From DASQTB01 sp035642095 (GTDB taxonomy: Bacteria > Actinomycetota > UBA4738 > CALAEC01): DNA of 62,034 bases. The position numbers were made by a program, and so were the translations under genes. Positions 16,182 to 24,576 of the stretch are shown here, one piece after another (the stretch's first letter is position 1; every line of letters starts with the position of its first letter). The notes below the pieces were generated by a model that ran no database searches, was not told where the DNA came from, and saw only the letters and a program-made list of their open reading frames with translations. The stretch covers positions 1 through 62,034 of the forward strand of contig DASQTB010000136.1 in assembly GCA_035642095.1 (NCBI GenBank), given 5' to 3'.

Positions 16182-16865
16182 TCAGGATCGTGCCGGGGCG
16201 CGTTGCCGCGTTGCGGTGAGGAAGCCCCAGTACATGACGGCGATGCCGACGGCGTGACCGATCGAGAACACGGCGAAGTTGCCGAACCCCGCGCCGACGC
16301 CGCTGCCGATGGACACGATCGTCGCTCCGACGGCGATCAGCAGGATCCCCAGGAACCGGTCCCGGAGCTCGGGGCGGCCCCCGATCCGGAAGGCCGACCA
16401 GATCGTCCCGGCGATGAGGATGACGTACCCCGTGTAGGCGTAATACTGGCTGAGGCGGTGCGCGGCGGTGCCGTCGCCGAATACCTCTCGGCCCAGCGGG
16501 AACTCCGCGGCCAGCGCCTCCGACACCGGCGCCGTCCGGACGATGGCCGTGGCCGTCGCCGTGGCCACCAGCAGGAGCGCCAGCAGCAGATGCGGAACCC
16601 ACCTGGGCCGGATCAGCAGATAGACCTCCCCCAAGGCCAGGTAGGGAACGGTGAGAACTGCCCCGAACAGCCAGTAGACCCGGAACTCCGCCGAGGACCA
16701 GCCGTCGGCCATACCCAGGATGAGCGCGCCGGTGGCCGTGGCAAACATCAGCATGGAGACGCCCCACACCGCCTCGTGCCACAAGCGACGACGGCCCGAC
16801 CGGATCAGCAGGTGGATGCCGAACGTCAGGGCGACGGCCGCCGCCAGGATCGGGAGGAAGATCAT
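16182..16865 (-). CDS. Seven-helix integral membrane protein, unknown function
   Basis: A 227-residue protein made almost wholly of membrane helices, seven by inspection, with short charged loops and an Arg-rich C-terminus. No motif is recognised. ATG at 16865 overlaps the stop of the upstream acyl-CoA ligase (ATGA), so the two are co-translated. A role near lipid metabolism is possible but unproven. Longer in-frame starts would run far into the ligase gene and are rejected. Confidence 0.65.
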   Translation of the reverse strand: MIFLPILAAAVALTFGIHLLIRSGRRRLWHEAVWGVSMLMFATATGALILGMADGWSSAEFRVYWLFGAVLTVPYLALGEVYLLIRPRWVPHLLLALLLVATATATAIVRTAPVSEALAAEFPLGREVFGDGTAAHRLSQYYAYTGYVILIAGTIWSAFRIGGRPELRDRFLGILLIAVGATIVSIGSGVGAGFGNFAVFSIGHAVGIAVMYWGFLTATRQRAPARS

Positions 16866-18379
16866 CCGCCCGACTCCCGGAGCCGCCGACGGATCACCTT
16901 CCCCGTCACGTGCCTGGGGAGCTCCGTCATGATCTCGACCTCCCGCGGCCACTTGAACCGAGCCAGCCGCCGCCGACACTGCTCCAACACCTCATCCGAG
17001 GTCAGCGTGGCGCCCGAAGCCGGCACCACCAGGGCCTTGACGGCCTCCCCGGTCCGTTCGTCGGGGATCCCGATCACCGTGCACTCCGCCACGCTCGGAT
17101 GCTCGGCGATGGCATCCTCCACCTCCTTGGGGAACACGCTGAAGCCGGACACGATCACCAGGTCCTTGGTCCGATCGACGATGTGGAGGTATCCGTCCTC
17201 GTCGCGGTACGCCACGTCGCCCGTTCGGAACCAGCCGTCGCGGAAGGCGGCCTCGGTCTCCTCGGGCTTCCGCCAGTAGCCGGCGAACACGTTGGGCCCC
17301 CGCACCACGATCTCCCCCGGGTCGCCCTCCTCGACGTCCTCACCGTCCTCGTCGACCACTCGGACGTCCACCCCGGGCAGCGCCAGGCCGATCGAGTCGG
17401 GGCGGGCGTCGTCCCCCAGCGCGGTGGTGGTGAGCGCGGGAGCGGTCTCGGTGAGCCCGTATCCCTCCCAGATCGTCACGCCGAACCGATCCCGGAACGC
17501 TCGGAGCACCCCACCGGGAAGCGCCGCAGCCCCGGAGACGGCGACCCGGACCGAGGACAGATCGAAGGAGCGATCCTCGGCGGCCCGAAGCCACGCCGCG
17601 AACATCGCCGGGGCCCCGAACAGGACGGTCACTCGGTGTCGTTCGACGAGCTCCAGCGTGACGACCGGATCAAACCGCTCCACCAGCACCGCCGTGGCTC
17701 CCTCGCGGAGGGTGATCCCCAGGACGACGTTGAGGGCGTAGATGTGGAACAGCGGGAGCGCGAGGAGCACCACGTCGTCCTCGGCCTCGCGGAGCGTCGG
17801 AACCTGCGACATCTGGTCGAGGTTGGCCGTCAGGTTGCCGTGGGTGAGCATGGCGCCCTTCGGGTTGGCGGTGGTTCCCGCCGTGTATGCCAGGAGCGCC
17901 ACATCGGAGGCGTCCACGGGGCGAGCCGGCCTCGCGGAAGCTCGGGCCAGCAGCTTCTCGTACGAATCGGTCCTCCGGGGCGAGCGTCCTCGAGCGACCA
18001 CCACATGGTCCAGCTCGGCCAGGCGGTCCCGCACCGCCAGGACGGCGGGAAGGAAGGGCCGCTCCGTCACCACCACCTTGACCTCGGCGTCGGCCAGCAC
18101 GTAGCCGAGCTCGTCGGGGGTCAGCATCACGTTCAGGGGAGCCACCACCGCCCCGAGCCGCCAGGCGCCGAGGAGGGCCTCGACGAACTCTGGGGTCGTG
18201 CCCAGGAGGAGGGCCACCCGATCCCCCGGCGAAACGCCGAGGTCGGCCAGCGCGCCGGACGCCCGGGAGACTCGATCGTGCAGTTCGCGGTAGGTCACCG
18301 TGCCGTCGCCGCCGACCAAGGCGGCCGCGGCCGGATGGTCGGCCGCGCCCCTGGCCAGCGCCTCGGCCATGGAGGTCAT
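16862..18379 (-). CDS. Fatty-acid/acyl-CoA synthetase (AMP-forming)
   Basis: Activates a carboxylic acid to its acyl-CoA through an acyl-adenylate. The 505-residue protein has the full ANL-superfamily set: the P-loop-like YTAGTTANPKGAMLTHGNL, the YGLTE core at about residue 297, WFRTGDVAYRDEDGY, the hinge DRTKDLVIVSGF, and the C-terminal lysine in VTGKVIRRRL. The first sugar-like Ser/Thr of the P-loop (usually TSGTTG) is TAGTTA, a mild deviation. ATG at 18379 is chosen. Substrate is not evident; medium or long fatty acids are typical for this group. Confidence 0.9.
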   Translation of the reverse strand: MTSMAEALARGAADHPAAAALVGGDGTVTYRELHDRVSRASGALADLGVSPGDRVALLLGTTPEFVEALLGAWRLGAVVAPLNVMLTPDELGYVLADAEVKVVVTERPFLPAVLAVRDRLAELDHVVVARGRSPRRTDSYEKLLARASARPARPVDASDVALLAYTAGTTANPKGAMLTHGNLTANLDQMSQVPTLREAEDDVVLLALPLFHIYALNVVLGITLREGATAVLVERFDPVVTLELVERHRVTVLFGAPAMFAAWLRAAEDRSFDLSSVRVAVSGAAALPGGVLRAFRDRFGVTIWEGYGLTETAPALTTTALGDDARPDSIGLALPGVDVRVVDEDGEDVEEGDPGEIVVRGPNVFAGYWRKPEETEAAFRDGWFRTGDVAYRDEDGYLHIVDRTKDLVIVSGFSVFPKEVEDAIAEHPSVAECTVIGIPDERTGEAVKALVVPASGATLTSDEVLEQCRRRLARFKWPREVEIMTELPRHVTGKVIRRRLRESGG

Positions 18380-18676
18380 GGTGGCGCCACCTCGAGGTGC
18401 TCCGCCAACGACGTCTGCCCCGGAGAGAGTCCCCCGGCACCCGGGCTCCCCGTCCGCCCCCCGCGGCGGCGCGGGAAACGGATCCACCGCCCGCCCGAGG
18501 CCGAGCTCGTCGGGAACCAGACGTCGAATCGACCACGCCGGCCGTCCCACCGCGGGCGATCGTCGCGTTCGGTCAATCCGGCCGGAAGCATACCCGGGAG
18601 AAGGAGCGGGGGGGTACCGTGGTGAATCTTTTCTCCAGGAGCGGGCGCCGGACGCCCGATACCCTTAGCGAGGCTG
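18380..18676. other. Divergent intergenic region, acyl-CoA ligase / histidine kinase
   Basis: About 300 bp without a convincing gene. TACCCT at 18660-18665 could be the -10 of the kinase gene, 11 bp before its ATG. A short GC hairpin (arms GGGCG and CGCCC) lies near 18643-18657. No clear -35, riboswitch or operator is visible. Confidence 0.4.
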
Positions 18677-20725
18677 ATGATGACCGGGCCGCTTCCGGAG
18701 ATGCACTCCCCGGCCGCGCTGCACGAAGCGGTGGCCAGGTTCCGCACGGCGTTCGAGAACGCCCCGATCGGCATGGCCCTGCTCAGCCCGGAGGGCAGGT
18801 TCCTCCAGGTGAACGGGGCCCTGTGCACGGTGCTCGGCCGATCGGAGGAGCAGCTCCTGGCCTCGTCCTGGAGGGACGTCACCCATCCGGACGATCGAAG
18901 TGACCAGGAAGAGCAAGACCAGGCGGTCCTGGCGGGACGGCGCCATTCCTACGTCATCGAGCAGCGCTACGCTCGCCCCGACGGAACCGAAGCGTGGGTC
19001 ATCGCCAGTCGGTCCCTGGTGCGCGACGCGGAGGGGCGTCCCATGTACTTCATCTCCCAGCTGCTCGACATCTCGGATCGCAAGAAGGTCGAGGAGATCC
19101 TTCGGATCCGGGAGGAAGAGACCCGCCGGATCCTGGAGACCGCCCAGGACGCGTTCATCGGAATGGATGCCCACGGCCGGATCACCGACTGGAACCGGCA
19201 AGCGGAGAACATCTTCGGCTGGCCTCGAGACGAGGCCATCGGTCGAACCCTGGCCGAGACGATCATCCCCGAGAGGTACCGCGAACAGCACTGGAGGGGG
19301 TTGAACCGCTACCTGGAGACCGGCCATGGGCCGGTCCTGGGGAAGCGGCTCGAGCTCTCGGCCGTCCAGCGAGACGGCACAGAGTTCCCGGTGGAGCTGA
19401 CGATCTGGCCGACGGGCGGCAAGGAGGGGCATCGGTTCAACGGCCTGGTCCACGACATCTCTGAGCGGGTCCACAGCCAGGAAGAGCTGGCCCGGCAAAA
19501 GCAGGAACTGACCGCGCTCCACGAGACCACGCTCGATCTCATCCGCCGGCTCGAGCCCACCAGCCTCCTGGAAGCAATCCTGGCCCGAGCCGCGGCTCTG
19601 ATGCGTACGGAGCACGCCTACCTCTACGTGGTGGACCCCGGCACCGACGAGCTGATCGCCCGAGTGGGAACGGGCCGGTTCTCCGACCTTCCGGGACGGC
19701 GACTCAAGCGAGGCCAGGGGCTGGTCGGACTGGCCTGGCAGACGGGCCGGCCCGTGGCCGTGGACGACTACCACAGCTGGCCGGGGCGGCTTCCCGAGTT
19801 CGACTGGATGCGGGCCACGGTGACCCTTCCGCTGACGGCCGGATCCGACATCGTCGGCGTGCTCGGGCTGGTCCACGCCGAGGAGGGCCTGGTCTTCCAC
19901 GAGGAGCAGATCGACCTACTGACCCGGTTCGGCCGGCTGGCGTCGCTCGCTCTGGACAATGCCCGTCTGTACCACGCCGGGCAGCAGGAGCTACAGGAGC
20001 GGCGCCGGGCCGAGAAAGAGCTGGAGCGGTCCGCCACGGAGCTCCGCCAGGCCAACGAGGAACTTCGGGCCGCAGACGAGATGAAGAGCCACTTCGTGGC
20101 GGTGGCATCGCACGAGCTGCGGACCCCGCTGACCTCGGTCCTCGGCTTCGCCACGACGCTTCTCAACCACTGGGAACGGATCCCCGACCAGGAGAAGCGA
20201 GAGCAGATCGGCCTGATCGAGGGACAGGCCCGCCGCTTGGCGAGGCTCGCCGATGATCTTTTGATCATGTCGAAGATCGAGGCCGGCGCGCTCGAGGTCC
20301 GGACGGAGCCCGTCGACGTGGGCGAGGCGGCGGAAGGGGTGGTCTCGGCGTTCGCCGACGCCGACCTGAAGGTCCGGGTCGACCCCGGTCTTCGGGCCAT
20401 GGCCGACCGGGACCATCTGGAGCAGATCCTGGTGAACTACGTCACCAACGCCTTGAAGTATGGCCAGTCCCCGGTCCGCATCGATGCCCGCCGCCGGCAC
20501 CGATGGGTGGAGATGGTCGTGGCCGATGAGGGCGACGGCGTTCCGGAGGAGTTCGTCCCCCGACTGTTCGAGAAGTTCGCCCAGGCGGGACGGATCCGGA
20601 GCGGGAGCGGGACAGGACTGGGACTATCGATCGTCCGAGGCCTGGCTCGGGCGCAGGGCGGCGAGGCATGGTACGAACCGGGCGAGCCAGGGGCCCGGTT
20701 CTGCGTACGGCTGCCCGCTTCCTGA
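18677..20725 (+). CDS. Soluble PAS-PAS-GAF hybrid-input histidine kinase
   Basis: A 682-residue sensor kinase with no membrane helix. Domains in order: PAS (about 20-135), PAS (about 148-262), a linker coil, GAF (about 290-432), a coiled coil (about 435-470), HisKA with phospho-acceptor His479 in ASHELRTPL, and HATPase with NYVTNALKYG (N box), a DEGDGVP G1 box and GTGLGLSIVRGLA G2. It therefore senses a cytoplasmic signal such as redox, light or a small ligand. It lies on the same strand as a sugar-isomerase-like gene and a single-domain response regulator at 21583, a likely partner. The ligand of PAS or GAF is unknown. Confidence 0.92.
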   Translation: MMTGPLPEMHSPAALHEAVARFRTAFENAPIGMALLSPEGRFLQVNGALCTVLGRSEEQLLASSWRDVTHPDDRSDQEEQDQAVLAGRRHSYVIEQRYARPDGTEAWVIASRSLVRDAEGRPMYFISQLLDISDRKKVEEILRIREEETRRILETAQDAFIGMDAHGRITDWNRQAENIFGWPRDEAIGRTLAETIIPERYREQHWRGLNRYLETGHGPVLGKRLELSAVQRDGTEFPVELTIWPTGGKEGHRFNGLVHDISERVHSQEELARQKQELTALHETTLDLIRRLEPTSLLEAILARAAALMRTEHAYLYVVDPGTDELIARVGTGRFSDLPGRRLKRGQGLVGLAWQTGRPVAVDDYHSWPGRLPEFDWMRATVTLPLTAGSDIVGVLGLVHAEEGLVFHEEQIDLLTRFGRLASLALDNARLYHAGQQELQERRRAEKELERSATELRQANEELRAADEMKSHFVAVASHELRTPLTSVLGFATTLLNHWERIPDQEKREQIGLIEGQARRLARLADDLLIMSKIEAGALEVRTEPVDVGEAAEGVVSAFADADLKVRVDPGLRAMADRDHLEQILVNYVTNALKYGQSPVRIDARRRHRWVEMVVADEGDGVPEEFVPRLFEKFAQAGRIRSGSGTGLGLSIVRGLARAQGGEAWYEPGEPGARFCVRLPAS

Positions 20726-20788
20726 ACGGGGCGAGTCGATGTTGACGATGCCGGCCCTGCGGTACGATGCCAGCCGGGTACGAGACGG

Positions 20789-21586
20789 ATGAACCAAACG
20801 CCTCGGCTGCTCCTGTCGACGGCCCCTTTCTATCGGTACCCGCTCAGAGAGGCCTTCCGTCACGCCCGGGAGGCGGGCTTCGAGGCCGTGGAAGTCATGG
20901 TCACCTCGGATCCCGCCACCCAGGACGCCAGGTCGCTCTCAGAGCTGGCCGATGAGTTCGGGCTGCGGATCGGCGCCCTGCATGCGCCGTTCCTGCTCCT
21001 GTTCCGGCGCGTCTGGGGGGCGGATCCCGTCGGAAAGATCTACCGCGCCACGCAGGTCGCCGAATCGGCCGACATCCCTCTGGTCGTGGTTCATCCGCCG
21101 TTCAAGTGGCAGGTTCGGTTCCGGCAATGGGTCGACGCCAGCCTGGCCGAGTACTCCGCCCGGGCCGGCATCACGATCGGCGTGGAGAACATGTTTCCAC
21201 TCAAGCTTCGGGGCGACCGGGGGCTCCGGTTCCACGCCAGCCAGGACTTCGAGGACCTCGACCGGTACCCTCAACTGGTCCTGGACACGAGCCACCTGGC
21301 GGTGGCAGGGTTCGACATCGTGGACGCGTACCGGCGCTACCGGACGAAGGTGGTTCACTTCCACGTGTCGAACAACGCCGGACGAGGATGGGACTCGCAT
21401 CTCCCGGTGGATGAGGGGATCCTGCCGCTGGCGGACCTGCTCGACGAGGTGGCCACCGACGCGTTCGGGGGGACCATGGCTCTGGAGCTCGATCTCCGGT
21501 CGTACCTCGGTGACGACGAGGCGGTTCGGGAGGTCCTGGTCAGGAACCGAAAATTCTGTGAGCGACGGCTGACAGCCCGAACATGA
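20789..21586 (+). CDS. Sugar phosphate isomerase/epimerase-like TIM-barrel protein (AP endonuclease 2 fold)
   Basis: A 265-residue member of the xylose isomerase-like TIM-barrel superfamily. Metal-binding positions are visible as His in GALHAPF, Glu in IGVENMFP, Asp and His in VLDTSHLA, His in VHFHVSNN, and Glu in MALELDL. Substrate unknown; from memory it resembles Rv0498 of M. tuberculosis. A possible promoter (TTGACG at 20742, TACGAT at 20763) has a short 15-bp spacer. Its stop overlaps the response-regulator start, so the two are coupled. Confidence 0.8.
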   Translation: MNQTPRLLLSTAPFYRYPLREAFRHAREAGFEAVEVMVTSDPATQDARSLSELADEFGLRIGALHAPFLLLFRRVWGADPVGKIYRATQVAESADIPLVVVHPPFKWQVRFRQWVDASLAEYSARAGITIGVENMFPLKLRGDRGLRFHASQDFEDLDRYPQLVLDTSHLAVAGFDIVDAYRRYRTKVVHFHVSNNAGRGWDSHLPVDEGILPLADLLDEVATDAFGGTMALELDLRSYLGDDEAVREVLVRNRKFCERRLTART

Positions 21587-21954
21587 GCGTTCGACTGCTG
21601 ATCGCCGAGGACACCGAGCACGTTCGGAAGATGCTCGTCGACATCCTGTCCTTGCACGGCTTCGACATCGTCGGGGAAGCGGAGGATGGCGAGGCCGCCG
21701 TGGGGCTGGCGGAGGCCACCGATCCGGACGTCGTGGTGATGGATCTCAGGATGCCACGCCTGGACGGGCTGGAGGCCGCCCACCGGATCCGGGCCATCCG
21801 GCCGGATCAGCAGGTCGTCCTGTACTCGGCGTTCGTGGACGAGATGGTGCAGGCTCGGGCCCGGCAGGTGGGCGTGGCCGTGTGCATCCCGAAGATGTCC
21901 GGCGTCGAGGCCCTGGCCCGGGAGATCTCGGCCGTGGCCATGGACCTGGCGTGA
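21583..21954 (+). CDS. Single-domain (REC-only) response regulator
   Basis: A 123-residue receiver domain with no output domain. The acidic pair is Glu9-Asp10, the phosphorylation site is Asp54 in VVMDLRMP, and the conserved lysine is in IPKMSG. The Ser/Thr position reads YSAF. ATG at 21583 overlaps the preceding stop. With the orphan kinase just upstream this could form a phosphorelay or a CheY-like output acting by protein contact. The target is not visible here. Confidence 0.9.
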   Translation: MSVRLLIAEDTEHVRKMLVDILSLHGFDIVGEAEDGEAAVGLAEATDPDVVVMDLRMPRLDGLEAAHRIRAIRPDQQVVLYSAFVDEMVQARARQVGVAVCIPKMSGVEALAREISAVAMDLA

Positions 21955-21987
21955 CCTGACGCCGCGTTCCCGATCGCGCGGCGACGC

Positions 21988-21993
21988 TAGCAT
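21988..21993 (+). promoter_or_regulatory. -10 element for a leaderless small gene
   Basis: TAGCAT is followed after six bases by the GTG at 22000, the same spacing and hexamer seen before hemB. Confidence 0.5.
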
Positions 21994-21999
21994 CATCCC

Positions 22000-22134
22000 G
22001 TGCGGCGGTGGACGCTGGTCACCCTGATCCTGCTCTTGGTCCTGCTGGCCATCGCGGCCGTGTACCAGCTCCAGCTCGCCGAGCGCCGGGGCCGCCTCCC
22101 TGAACCGACGACGACGCCAAGCACGGCCTCCTAA
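22000..22134 (+). CDS. 44-residue single-helix membrane protein
   Basis: A short frame with GTG start. Residues 1-4 are basic (MRRW), residues about 5-21 form one hydrophobic helix, and a charged then Thr/Pro/Ser-rich tail follows (TTTPSTAS). A -10 hexamer at the leaderless distance precedes it. It lies between the response regulator and the GGDEF-EAL gene on the same strand. I recognise no family. The membrane topology and promoter support it, but it is too short for certainty. Confidence 0.55.
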   Translation: MRRWTLVTLILLLVLLAIAAVYQLQLAERRGRLPEPTTTPSTAS

Positions 22135-22191
22135 GGAGCGTCTTCCGAGGTGCCGATATCCGGCTCCAAGGGCCCCCCGAGGAGACGGCAG

Positions 22192-24186
22192 ATGCAAGGA
22201 CCCAGCCTGCTCAGGCGGTTCGCCGTGTTGAGCGCCGTGGTGATCGCACTCATGGGCGCGTTCCTGACGTACCTCCTCGACCGCGGCGTCCGCCACCGAA
22301 CGCTCGGCGAGGCCGAACGAAGGGCCACCCTCATCGTCCGGCTGAGCGTCCGACCGCTGCTCACGCCGGACGATCTCGAACGAGGGCTCGACGCCGCCGA
22401 GTTGGAGGACCTGGAGCAGACCCTGGGGCCCGCCAGAGCCGGCGGTGTGGCCCGGATCAAGATCTGGAACGAGGAGGGTCGGGTCGTGTACTCGGACGAA
22501 CCGGGCCTGGCCGGCCGGTCCGACCGACCCGTTGGAGAGCTGGGCGTGGCGCTCCGGGGCCGTGTGGCCTCCCGGGTATCGGACGGGGAAGGGTCCCGAG
22601 AACGGACCGAACCGGATCCGGGGGAGGTCCTCCTGGTCTACGTCCCGATCCGGTTCTCGGCGACGGGAGGTCCCGCCGGGGCGGTGGGGGTGAGCCTGCC
22701 GTACGAACCGATCGAGACGTCGATCGCCGGCGGCACTCGAGGGCTGTACGCCGTCCTCGCCGTGACGCTCGTCGTCCTGTACGCCAGCCTCTTCCGGCTG
22801 GTCGGTCGGATCTCGCGGACCATGCGCCAGCAGGCCCAGGAGCACGAGCGGCTGGCCCTCCGAGACCCACTGACCAAGCTCCCCAACCGGGTGCTGTTCC
22901 GGGAACGAGCCGAGCGGGCCATCCGGAGCGCTCGTCGGGGCGGCTCCCGCGTGGCGATCATGATCATGGACCTCGATCGGTTCCGAGTGATCAACGATAC
23001 GCTGGGGCATTCCGCCGGGAATGCGCTCCTGTCCAAGATCGGGTCCCGGCTCCAGACGGCCCTCAGGGAGACCGACACGGTGTCCCGTCTCGGGACCGAC
23101 GAGTTCGCGGTGCTCCTCCCCGAGGTGGCCGACGCACCGGCGGCCTCGCTCACCGCCGACCGGCTCCTCAAGACACTGGAGTTCCCGTTCCCGATCGGCG
23201 GCGTCTCCGTCGAGGTAGAAGCCAGCGTCGGCATCGCCATGTTCCCGGATCACGGCGAGGATGTCGACGAGCTGCTCCAGCGGGCCGACGTGGCCATGTA
23301 CGTCGCCAAGGACTCCGGCTCCCGGTACGAGCTGTACGTCGAGGGGCGGGACCGATACAGCCCGGAACGCCTCTCGTTGCTCTCGGAGCTCCGTGGGGCG
23401 ATCCAGCGCGGCGAGCTGATCCTCCACTACCAGCCGAAGGCCGATCTTCGAAGCGGCAGGGTGGTGGGGCTGGAGGCCCTGGTCCGGTGGGACCATCCAG
23501 ACCTTGGCCTCCTTCCCTCAGACCGGTTCGTGCCCCTGGCGGAGCCCACGGCGCTGATCGGGCCACTGACCAGACACGTGATCGACCAAGCGCTGCGCGA
23601 GTGTCGAACCTGGCGGGACTCCGGCCTCGATCTTCACGTAGCGGTCAACCTGTCAGCCCGCAACCTCGAGGACGCCCGACTCCCCGATCAGGTGGCCAGG
23701 TCGCTGGACCGGTGGGGCGTCGAGGCGGACGCGCTCGAGCTGGAGATCACGGAGAGCGCCATCCTCCAAGAGCCGATTCGCGTGCTCGAGGTGGTCAAGC
23801 GGCTGGCGAACATGGGAATCCGGCTCATGATCGACGACTTCGGGACCGGCTACTCCTCGCTGGCCTACCTCCGACGCCTGCCGGTTCAGGCCCTGAAGAT
23901 CGACAAGTCCTTCGTCATGGGGATGCTCCACGAGGAGAACGACGCGGTGATCGTACGGTCGACCATCGATCTCGGCCGGAACCTCGGCCTCCAGGTGATC
24001 GCCGAGGGGGTTGAGTCAGCGGAGCTATGGACTCGCCTGGGCACCCTGGGCTGCGACGTCGCCCAAGGCTTCCACCTCAGCGAGCCGATCCCGGCGGCGG
24101 CCGTGCCGGCGTGGCTGGAAGCCTGGGCCGCCAGGCTCGACGAGGGGGTCGGCGTCCCCGGACCGGTCCGGCAGCTGGCCCGCTAG
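22192..24186 (+). CDS. Membrane-bound GGDEF-EAL protein, probably a c-di-GMP phosphodiesterase
   Basis: A 664-residue protein from the ATG at 22192, which follows GAGGAGA; a GTG at 22150 would add 14 residues. An N-terminal helix (about 10-30), an extracytoplasmic sensor segment of about 140 residues, and a second helix (about 180-200) precede the GGDEF domain, whose signature reads GTDEF at about 301-305, a change that may weaken cyclase activity. The EAL domain is intact: EAL at 428-430, ELEITESAIL, DDFGTGYSSLAYLR, KIDKSF and AEGVE. It therefore most likely degrades c-di-GMP. An RsiG-like protein at 50414-50950 is a possible reader of the signal. Confidence 0.93.
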   Translation: MQGPSLLRRFAVLSAVVIALMGAFLTYLLDRGVRHRTLGEAERRATLIVRLSVRPLLTPDDLERGLDAAELEDLEQTLGPARAGGVARIKIWNEEGRVVYSDEPGLAGRSDRPVGELGVALRGRVASRVSDGEGSRERTEPDPGEVLLVYVPIRFSATGGPAGAVGVSLPYEPIETSIAGGTRGLYAVLAVTLVVLYASLFRLVGRISRTMRQQAQEHERLALRDPLTKLPNRVLFRERAERAIRSARRGGSRVAIMIMDLDRFRVINDTLGHSAGNALLSKIGSRLQTALRETDTVSRLGTDEFAVLLPEVADAPAASLTADRLLKTLEFPFPIGGVSVEVEASVGIAMFPDHGEDVDELLQRADVAMYVAKDSGSRYELYVEGRDRYSPERLSLLSELRGAIQRGELILHYQPKADLRSGRVVGLEALVRWDHPDLGLLPSDRFVPLAEPTALIGPLTRHVIDQALRECRTWRDSGLDLHVAVNLSARNLEDARLPDQVARSLDRWGVEADALELEITESAILQEPIRVLEVVKRLANMGIRLMIDDFGTGYSSLAYLRRLPVQALKIDKSFVMGMLHEENDAVIVRSTIDLGRNLGLQVIAEGVESAELWTRLGTLGCDVAQGFHLSEPIPAAAVPAWLEAWAARLDEGVGVPGPVRQLAR

Positions 24187-24572
24187 TCGCTCGAGCGGGT
24201 CCGTCCCCGTCCGATCCGACCCAGATGCGTGTCCCCGAACCCGCTCGCACGCTTGAGGCCGAAGCCCATCATCCGATCCATCCCGAGGTGAGTCAGCCAC
24301 ACCAGGGCGACGGAGAGGACGAGCTCGTTGCTGCCGATCACACCGCCCAGGAGCAGGCCCAGCGGGAGTACGGTGGTGTGGCCGAGGTTGTAGACGACCG
24401 CTCCGGTCCCCGGCCCGGCCAGGTACCCGACCATCGAGATATCCGGAGCCAGGATGAGCAGGGCGAACAGGAGCCATCCGTTCCCGTACCGGGCATACAG
24501 GAACACCGTCGCCACCAGGAGAGCGGCGCCCTCCACGCGGAGGATCAGGGTCGGGAGATCTCGGTGAGCCAT
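24183..24572 (-). CDS. DUF4260 family membrane protein
   Basis: A 129-residue protein with four short membrane helices and a conserved C-terminal segment, LTHLGMDRMMGFGLKRASGF followed by a DTHLGRIG motif, which identifies DUF4260. The function of this family is unknown. It overlaps the end of the convergent GGDEF-EAL gene by four bases and lies 4 bp after the acyltransferase stop on the same strand, so it is probably the last gene of the minus-strand unit that begins near 29.4 kb. Confidence 0.85.
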   Translation of the reverse strand: MAHRDLPTLILRVEGAALLVATVFLYARYGNGWLLFALLILAPDISMVGYLAGPGTGAVVYNLGHTTVLPLGLLLGGVIGSNELVLSVALVWLTHLGMDRMMGFGLKRASGFGDTHLGRIGRGRTRSSD

Positions 24573-24576
24573 CCCG

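Noticed and set aside
16182..16979. Longer start for the seven-helix membrane protein
   Set aside because: It would overlap the acyl-CoA ligase by more than 100 bp in a non-conserved, Gly/Asp/Arg-rich stretch; the ATGA overlap at 16865 is more natural.
21355..23496. Minus-strand open frame of 713 codons across the response regulator and GGDEF-EAL genes
   Set aside because: Antisense shadow of well-supported genes; its composition (His, Gln, Arg, Gly) is the mirror of their third-position GC bias.
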